From Struthio camelus (lineage: Eukaryota > Chordata > Aves > Struthioniformes > Struthionidae), in assembly GCF_040807025.1 (NCBI RefSeq), contig NC_090956.1, forward strand, positions 4,762,517-4,826,516: a stretch of 64,000 nt of DNA, written 5' to 3'. A program made the translations under genes and the position numbers. The notes beneath the pieces were generated by a model, which saw nothing but the letters and a program-made list of their open reading frames with translations, did not search any database and was not told the DNA's origin. How positions within the stretch are numbered: position 1 is the first letter of the stretch; each line of letters opens with the position of its first letter. This document shows, in pieces, positions 59,401 through 64,000 of the stretch.

Positions 59401-62400
59401 TACGAGAAACACCCAGCAGAGCTGGGTGGCTGCCCGGGCAGCACCAGGGCTGGGCAGCAGCACCTCCGCTTGGCCGCAGCTCTGCAAGGTTAAAGACGGG
59501 TCAAATAGGAAAAAAAATTTTCTAGGAAAACTTTTTTTCTAGGAAAAAAAAAAAAAAATCCATCCCCTGTTTCCTAACTCGCTGCTTCCTCGCCACGGCG
59601 GTGGAAGGGGAAGGAGCGATGCCCCGCGGCGCACCTCTGCCTGCTCCCTGCCGGAAGGGCTGGCAGGAGCCCCGCCGGCCGGGGGGGGGGAGGCCGGGGG
59701 GAGGCCAGCGCTCTGCCCTGGGGGACCCCGGCTCCCACAAAGGCCCTTTGTTGCAGCAGCAGGGCGGCAGAGGAGCCGGCCAGCCCAGCCCCGAGGCCGG
59801 CTTCCGCTCAGCAACGCCCCAGCCAGGCTTATTTTTAAGGTGAGATTAGGCTGACCTTGAGACCTGGGCTCTCAAGGACCCTCCGTCGTTCCCCACCGCC
59901 GCCAGCACGTTGGGTGCCCGTCGCAAGCGGCCCCGGGCCCGGAGGACGGGCAGGACGCGCGAAACCCCGCCGCCTCCGCCAGCCCGCGTTTCCCCCTCGA
60001 CTGGCGAGCTGAGGAAGGGCCCGGGCTGCCGGCCGTCACCGTCCTTCCGCGGCTGCCAGCAGACCCTGCCCGTGCTGCCGGGGGACGACGAAGCCCGGGC
60101 GGGCTGGGAGGTCCCCGTCACCAGCTCCCCACGTGCAGGGGACCACGGGGGACACCGGCCGTGCCGGGGACGCAGCTCGGCTGGGATGGGGGAGGCGGCT
60201 GCAAGGCGCTGCCGGGACACGGCTGTCCCCGAGGCTGGCCGGGCTCCGGCCCCGAGAAGCCCGGGGACTCCCCGAGCCGCCTGCTCTCGGCCGCTGCCCC
60301 CCCGCGGGGCTGCCCTGCTCCCCCCCCCGGGGCCGAGCGGGTCCAGCCTGGCAGACGCGGGCTGCCCGCGCTCCCGTTTCCGCTTGCTGGGGGCACAGCC
60401 CGGCCGTCGCCGCGCTCGCCCCGGCCTCTCGCCGGCTTTGCCGGGACCGAGCAGCCCCTCGCCGCTGCGCGTCGCGAGCTGAAACGCAGCGCAGCGCCGG
60501 CGGCCTTTAGCGTAGCCGGCTGCGCTTATCGGCTCGGCGGGGGAAAAGCTTCCCGCCGGCGGGTGGTGGTTGTGTGGGTTTTTTGTTTTTTTTTTTTTTT
60601 TTTGTTTTTTGTTTTTAGCCTGGTTCCTAATTAACCTTGGGACAAAGCGCTTTTCCGGCAGGCGAAGCGCGGGAGAGGCCGACGGGGGCCGAGCCTGCAC
60701 AAAGGGGCTGCAGCTGAGCCCGGGGGGGGCGGCAGCTCCCGGCCCGGCCGGCGGGAACGGCTGCCCTGGCTGCGAGGGGGGCGAGCGAGACCCCCCCCCC
60801 GTGCCCTTATGGCTGCAGAGCTGCCCCCGAGATCCGGGGCGGGCTCGCACATCCTCTCCCCAGGGCATGCTTGGCCTGTGGCGGGGGGGTGCAGGGGTGA
60901 GATCCCCCCCACCGGCTCCCCGACTCGGCACCGCGGGTCCTTGCAATGGGGGAAAAGGGACGCCGAGGGGCTGCGGCGAGCGGTGGCAGCCCCCCCTTCC
61001 TGCCTCCGCCGGCGGGCTCGGCAGAGGCGCTCCGGGGGGGGTCTGGTGGCGCTGGCACCCCCTGCCCTCCGGCAGCCTCCCAGCCCCCATTTCACACCTC
61101 CCAACCCACCGCTGCTTTATTTTTCTTGGAGAGGGACGGCGGCGAGCCGAGAGACCCCTGTTGCTGGGGAGATTTCGCCCCCCCCTCCTCTTCCTCCTCC
61201 CCCCCCCCCAACATCCGGGCAGCGCTGCCAAATCGCACAAAGCCGGCAGGGCCCCGCCACGCGCCGCAGCCCGCCTTGTCCCCGCGCCGCAGGGATGCTC
61301 CGCTGCCCCGGCCCCCTCCCCGGCGCCGCTGCCTTTCCCCGCACAAGGGACAAAGGGCTGGAGCAGCGCGGCCTCGCCGGCCCTTCCTCCCCCGCGCAGG
61401 GCGCCCGCTCCCTGCCCCGACCCCCGCCTCCCGAGCAGCCCCTGCCACTGGGCCAATATTGCAAATATTCGCCTGGATTTAAATACTAGATTGCAGTGCA
61501 TGGTTTACTGCCAGAAAGGGGGGAGGCGGTTAAAAAAAAAAGAAAAATCACTGCAACAAGCTGCCCGGATGCAAATGGAGGCAAAGCTGCAACCTTGGAA
61601 TATTGTATTAAAAAATAAAAATAAAAAAAATCCCCGGTGCTTGTTCATGGAGGCAACGCTGGGGCGAGTCAGCAGCGAGACACGCTCGCGCGGCGTGCAG
61701 CGACCTGCCTGCGCGGCCCCGGGCTCCGGCCCTGCCGCAGCACGCGGCTGCACGCCCCCAGCAGCGCCTCTGACGCCCTTCGGCGGGCCCCAGGGCTTCA
61801 AAAAAAGCCCCTTTCAAGCAACGAGGTGGGAGGCTTCTCCTGCCACCCGCAACCTCACCGGAGGCGCCGGGGTGAAACCAGGCAGGGGCTCGCGGTGCGT
61901 TGTGCTCCAGGGCTCCGGCGGAGCGAGGCCGCGTGCCGGGACGGCCGAGCCACGCGGCCGCCCCGCACAAAGCCCGTCCGCAGCGAGCGCGGCGCGGAAG
62001 CCAGAGCACTTTGTTCTTGCTGCTTAAGTGAGGAAGAGGGAGTCGGGCTCCCAGCGCGACTTGCCCAAGCGGGAGCCGCAGGCGCGGAGGCAGAGCTGCC
62101 TTTGTGTCGCCTTGACGTGGGTCGCGTCTTCCTGGCGCAGCTCGAAGCGGCGTCCCTGGACGCCAGCGGAGCAGCAAACCCGTTTATGGAAAGCCACCGT
62201 GGGCTGCCGGAGGGGAGCGGGCTGCCCGCGCCCCGCCACGTCGCCTCCTGTCCCCGCTGGGCCCCCCCAGCTCGGCGGCAAGGGGCTGGGTGGGACGCGT
62301 CAATCACAGCGCTCCACTCGGGCTGGCGCGGCGGAGCGGGGAGGGGGGCGCGGGGAGGGGGTGGGCAGGGGGAGCCGAGCCGAGGCTTTTGTTGGGTTGG

Positions 62401-63808
62401 GTTCACAACGAGCTGGGCAGGTAGAAGGCCACCAACGCGCCAGCCACCAGCTGCCATCGCGGCCGCCTTCCGAAGCGGGTGGGGAGGCCGTGCACCGCCC
62501 CGGCGCGGGCCCTGGGCAGGCCCCTAACCGTGCCCCCCGCCCCGGGGGGGGGGCGCCTCGGGGTACCCCGCGGCAGTGGAGGGGGCGAGCCCAGCGGGAC
62601 AACCCCGGAGGGAGGTGGGCGAGAGAGCCCGGGGAAGGGTGGCTGGAGCAATGGGGGGGGGGGGGGGGCGCCGGGGAGACGATGGCCTCCGGGGAGGGGA
62701 TGCTGCAGGGAGGTGGGGGGGAGGGATGGGGGGGGGGAAGACCCCGGGGAGGCGATGCCAGAAGGATGCGGGGGGGGGGGGGGGGGGGAAATGCTCCGGC
62801 CGACGATGCTGGAGGGATGCGAAGGCGGGGGGGATGGGACCCTGGGGGGCGATGCCAGGGATCGCGGGGGGGGGCCACCCTGGGGGTGGCCGTACCGGAG
62901 GGAGGCAGGGAGGTGATGCCGAGGGGGCCAGCAGGCCGGGCAGGCGCTGCCCCGGGGGCGCCCCGTCGCGCCGGCCGCCCCTTACCTTGCCTGGTGGAGA
63001 CGTTGCGGTCGTTGCCGGCGCGGAGCACGACCTGGGGGCAGCTCTGCTCGAGGGCGAAGAGCTCGTCCTTGCCCACCTTGGCGCTCTTGCCCGCCTTGAG
63101 GGTGCCGCTGGGCCCCGAGGGGGCGAGGTAGCGGCCCTCCCCGTCGCGGAAGGCCACCTTGCCGCAGCGGAACTCGAGGGTGAAGGCGGTGCCGGGCTCG
63201 GCGGCGGCGACCAGGCGGCCGTCGCGGCGCAGCAGGCGGTGGTCGCAGCTCTGCAGGCTGTAGCGCTGCTCCACGAAGAGCAGCGTGATGAGCGCGTCCA
63301 CGCCCCAGGGCACGTCGCGGTCCACGGCCAGCTCGTCGCGGCGGGGGCCCAGGTGCGCGTAGCGCTTGCGGGCCAGGCTGTAGAGGTTGGCCTGCGGGTG
63401 CATGGCCAGGTGGACGCTCCACTTCTCGGCGGCCGAGACGGCGGGGGCGAAGCAGGAGAGGCGGTCCTCGGTGCCGCCGAAGAAGCGGCGGTGCGGCTCC
63501 GACTGCAGCGACCAGCGCCCGTCGCCGTGCGCCACCACGAGGAAGCGGCAGTCGGGGCCCGGCTCCTCGCTGTCGCAGCTCACCCGGCCGTCCTTGTCGG
63601 CCGCCAGGTAGCGGCCCAGGTGGCTCTTGAGCAGCACGGCGCTGGAGTCCTCCCCGTCCTGCTCCAGCGTCCAGATCTGCTTCTTCTTCATGCTGGCGGC
63701 CGAGGCGTTCACCTTGAAGCCGAAGGCCTCCGCCGTCAGGTACTTGTTGCTGCAGTTGATGAGCCCGAACTGGATCTGCACCGGCTCCGCGGTGCCGTTG
63801 GCCGTCAT
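53259..63808 (-). CDS. FSCN1: FSCN1 (fascin-1), actin-bundling protein, complete coding region
   Basis: The join of 62986-63808, 55119-55275, 54267-54388, 53836-54003 and 53259-53461 on the - strand is 1473 nt: 490 residues plus TAA (human 493). It starts [20 protein letters not shown] and ends [15 protein letters not shown], the fascin signature. Fascin folds into four beta-trefoils and cross-links F-actin into the tight parallel bundles of filopodia, invadopodia and neuronal growth cones. The PKC site Ser39 ([10 protein letters not shown]) is kept, as is the serine matching human Ser274 (NVS-TRQ, here 271). The three-residue deficit lies in two exon-1 loops ([17 protein letters not shown]). 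FSCN1 rather than FSCN2 or FSCN3 is supported by sequence and by RNF216 as neighbour. Confidence 0.98.
53462..53835 (-). other. FSCN1: FSCN1 intron 4, 374 bp
   Basis: GT-AG bounded and GC-rich. Nothing else recognized. Confidence 0.92.
53836..54003 (-). CDS. FSCN1: FSCN1 exon 4
   Basis: The acceptor CCCGCGCAG precedes GCGAGACCG; the donor is ATCAAAG|GTAAGC. 168 nt encode [39 protein letters not shown] and [16 protein letters not shown], the start of beta-trefoil 4. Confidence 0.97.
54267..54388 (-). CDS. FSCN1: FSCN1 exon 3
   Basis: The acceptor CTGCCCGGCAG precedes GAACGCTAGC; the donor is GGCGG|GTAAGG. 122 nt encode [30 protein letters not shown] and [11 protein letters not shown], the end of trefoil 3. 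Recalled human fascin has an Arg where this has Cys after EW. Confidence 0.97.
54389..55118 (-). other. FSCN1: FSCN1 intron 2, 730 bp
   Basis: GT-AG bounded. No repeats or further exons seen. Intron 3 (54004-54266, 263 bp) is likewise plain. Confidence 0.92.
55119..55275 (-). CDS. FSCN1: FSCN1 exon 2
   Basis: The acceptor CTGCCCCGCAG precedes GGATGGACC; the donor is ACAAA|GTGAGT. 157 nt encode [19 protein letters not shown] and then [20 protein letters not shown], part of beta-trefoil 3. Confidence 0.97.
57790..57885. promoter_or_regulatory. candidate enhancer core in FSCN1 intron 1
   Basis: Two homeodomain-type sites, TTAATTA (57797-57803) and TAATTAA (57867-57873), flank an exact ERR/NR5A site TGACCTTGA (57848-57856; TCAAGGTCA on the - strand) within 80 bp, in a surround where AT-rich motifs are rare. 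Function is inferred from the motifs. Confidence 0.35.
59505..59562. repeat. AT-rich direct repeat with palindromic core
   Basis: TTTTCTAGGAAAA occurs at 59518 and again, as TTTTCTAGGAAAAA, about 21 bp later, joined by T and A runs. The TTTTCTAGAAAA-like core is near-palindromic. It is an isolated AT-rich patch in GC-rich intron. Confidence 0.7.
59852..59860 (-). promoter_or_regulatory. second ERR/NR5A-type site
   Basis: TGACCTTGA on the + strand (TCAAGGTCA on the FSCN1 strand), identical to the site at 57848. A 9-mer can recur by chance, so the weight is modest. Confidence 0.3.
60575..60620. repeat. T-rich low-complexity tract
   Basis: T runs interrupted by single G (GTTTTTTGTTTTTAG). On the FSCN1 strand this is A-rich with AAAAAC units, possibly the tail of an old retroposed sequence, though no body is recognized. 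Confidence 0.6.
61450..61640. promoter_or_regulatory. AT-rich island with octamer motif in FSCN1 intron 1
   Basis: Contains the palindrome-like AATATTGCAAATATT (61455-61469) next to a CCAAT, and an exact POU octamer ATGCAAAT (61569-61576), inside DNA otherwise near two-thirds GC or more by eye. Such islands may be open-chromatin elements. Confidence 0.3.
62640..62930. repeat. degenerate G-rich repeat next to FSCN1 exon 1
   Basis: Irregular reiteration of GGAGGCGATGC / GGAGGGATGCG / GGGGCGATGCC with G16 (62653-62668) and G19 (62770-62788). It is G-quadruplex prone on + and C-rich in the FSCN1 pre-mRNA, starting about 60 bp inside intron 1. Confidence 0.75.
62986..63808 (-). CDS. FSCN1: FSCN1 exon 1: start codon, beta-trefoils 1-2 and start of 3
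   Basis: ATG at 63808-63806 in the strong context CAGCACCATGA. 823 nt encode residues 1-274 plus one base; the donor is CAAG|GTAAGG. Contains [11 protein letters not shown], the trefoil repeats ([30 protein letters not shown]) and Ser39. Codon third positions are almost all G or C. Translation continues into the intron without a stop for 228 codons (see findings). Confidence 0.98.
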
Positions 63809-63875
63809 GGTGCTGCTGCTGCTGCCGGCTCGCCGCCGCCGCTGCCGCTCGCCGCCCCGCCCGCCCGCCCGCCGC

Positions 63876-63882
63876 CCTTATA
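63876..63882 (-). promoter_or_regulatory. FSCN1: FSCN1 TATA box
   Basis: On the - strand TATAAGG lies in GCGCTATAAGGGCGG, 68 bp upstream of the ATG. A start about 30 bp downstream would be near 63850, giving a short 5' UTR of some 40 nt that holds a CAG/CAGCAG run before the ATG. Confidence 0.65.
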
Positions 63883-64000
63883 GCGCCGCCGCCGCGGCGC
63901 CGCCCCCCGCCGTCGGGGCCGCCCCGCCGCCGCCGCGACCCCCGCCCGCCGCCGCCGCCCGGCCCGGCCCCCGCTGCGCTGCCCTCCGGCCTCCTGCATT

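Larger units (their letters stand above)
55276..62985 (-). other. FSCN1: FSCN1 intron 1, 7.7 kb, GC-rich
   Basis: Donor GTAAGG next to exon 1, acceptor CTGCCCCGCAG next to exon 2. Very GC- and CpG-rich throughout, so stop-poor frames occur on both strands (for example - 59846-61501 and + 60570-62027); these are low-complexity Pro/Arg/Ala/Gly-rich and not called as genes. Small AT-rich islands stand out near 57790-57885, 59500-59560, 60580-60620 and 61450-61640. Confidence 0.9.
62960..64000. promoter_or_regulatory. FSCN1: FSCN1 promoter / exon 1 CpG island
   Basis: Dense CpG and GCC/CCG trinucleotide runs cover exon 1 and the 190 bp upstream to the window end, with GC-box-like CCGCCC clusters (63850-63975). 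The island probably continues beyond the window. Confidence 0.8.

Noticed and set aside
59846..62027. ORFs of 551 codons (-, 59846-61501) and 485 codons (+, 60570-62027) in FSCN1 intron 1
   Set aside because: They overlap on opposite strands in stop-poor GC-rich DNA, have low-complexity Pro/Gly/Arg/Ala composition, cross homopolymer runs as poly-Phe or poly-Lys, and match no family I know.
62576..63883. 435-codon + strand ORF antisense to FSCN1 exon 1
   Set aside because: It is the shadow of a coding exon whose third positions are almost all G or C; such antisense frames are commonly open.
1..64000. Search for tRNA genes, CRISPR arrays, bacterial operons, telomeric arrays and endogenous viral genes
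   Set aside because: No B-box-like tRNA arm, spaced direct-repeat array, TTAGGG array or viral coding block was recognized by eye.

Overview
The window is vertebrate nuclear DNA, most likely from a bird. Two protein-coding genes can be identified with confidence from spliced exons. They lie tail to tail: the 3' end of RNF216 (TRIAD3), an RBR-type E3 ubiquitin ligase, on the + strand, and the complete coding region of FSCN1 (fascin-1, an actin-bundling protein) on the - strand. The same convergent pairing is known in human 7p22.1, so this is conserved synteny. A bird is favoured because introns and intergenic DNA are short, interspersed repeats are very scarce (at most one possible CR1 remnant, no Alu or L1), and long CpG-rich stretches are present. 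I cannot name the species.

Layout: 1-31553 is one long intron upstream of the RNF216 IBR/RING2 exons. I found no convincing exon in it. Its most striking content is a 23-bp minisatellite (3191-3910, 31 identical copies). RNF216 exons follow at 31554-31651, 34151-34373, 42500-42569 and 43225-43544 (stop), then a probable 3' UTR to about 47740. The intron between the second and third of these exons carries a CpG-rich block (39690-40200). The intergenic interval 47741-50844 turns abruptly GC- and CpG-rich near 48.5-49 kb. FSCN1 then runs leftward: 3' UTR 50845-53258; exon 5 at 53259-53461; exon 4 at 53836-54003; exon 3 at 54267-54388; exon 2 at 55119-55275; a 7.7-kb GC-rich intron 1; exon 1 at 62986-63808; and a TATA-containing, CpG-rich promoter to the window end.

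The five FSCN1 exons join in frame to 490 codons plus stop, close to the 493 residues of human fascin-1. The four RNF216 exons join in frame to the last 236 residues, ending in the family's typical C-terminus. All introns seen use GT-AG sites.

The two genes are neighbours by synteny rather than parts of one pathway: RNF216 makes ubiquitin chains in the cytoplasm, and fascin bundles actin in filopodia and dendrites. I see no bacterial, phage, CRISPR or viral system. The most unusual items are the perfectly homogenized minisatellite, which is open in every reading frame, the CpG islands that belong to neither annotated promoter, an in-frame intron-readthrough extension of FSCN1 exon 1, and clusters of regulatory-like motifs in FSCN1 intron 1. 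Conservation and expression data would be needed to judge the last three.
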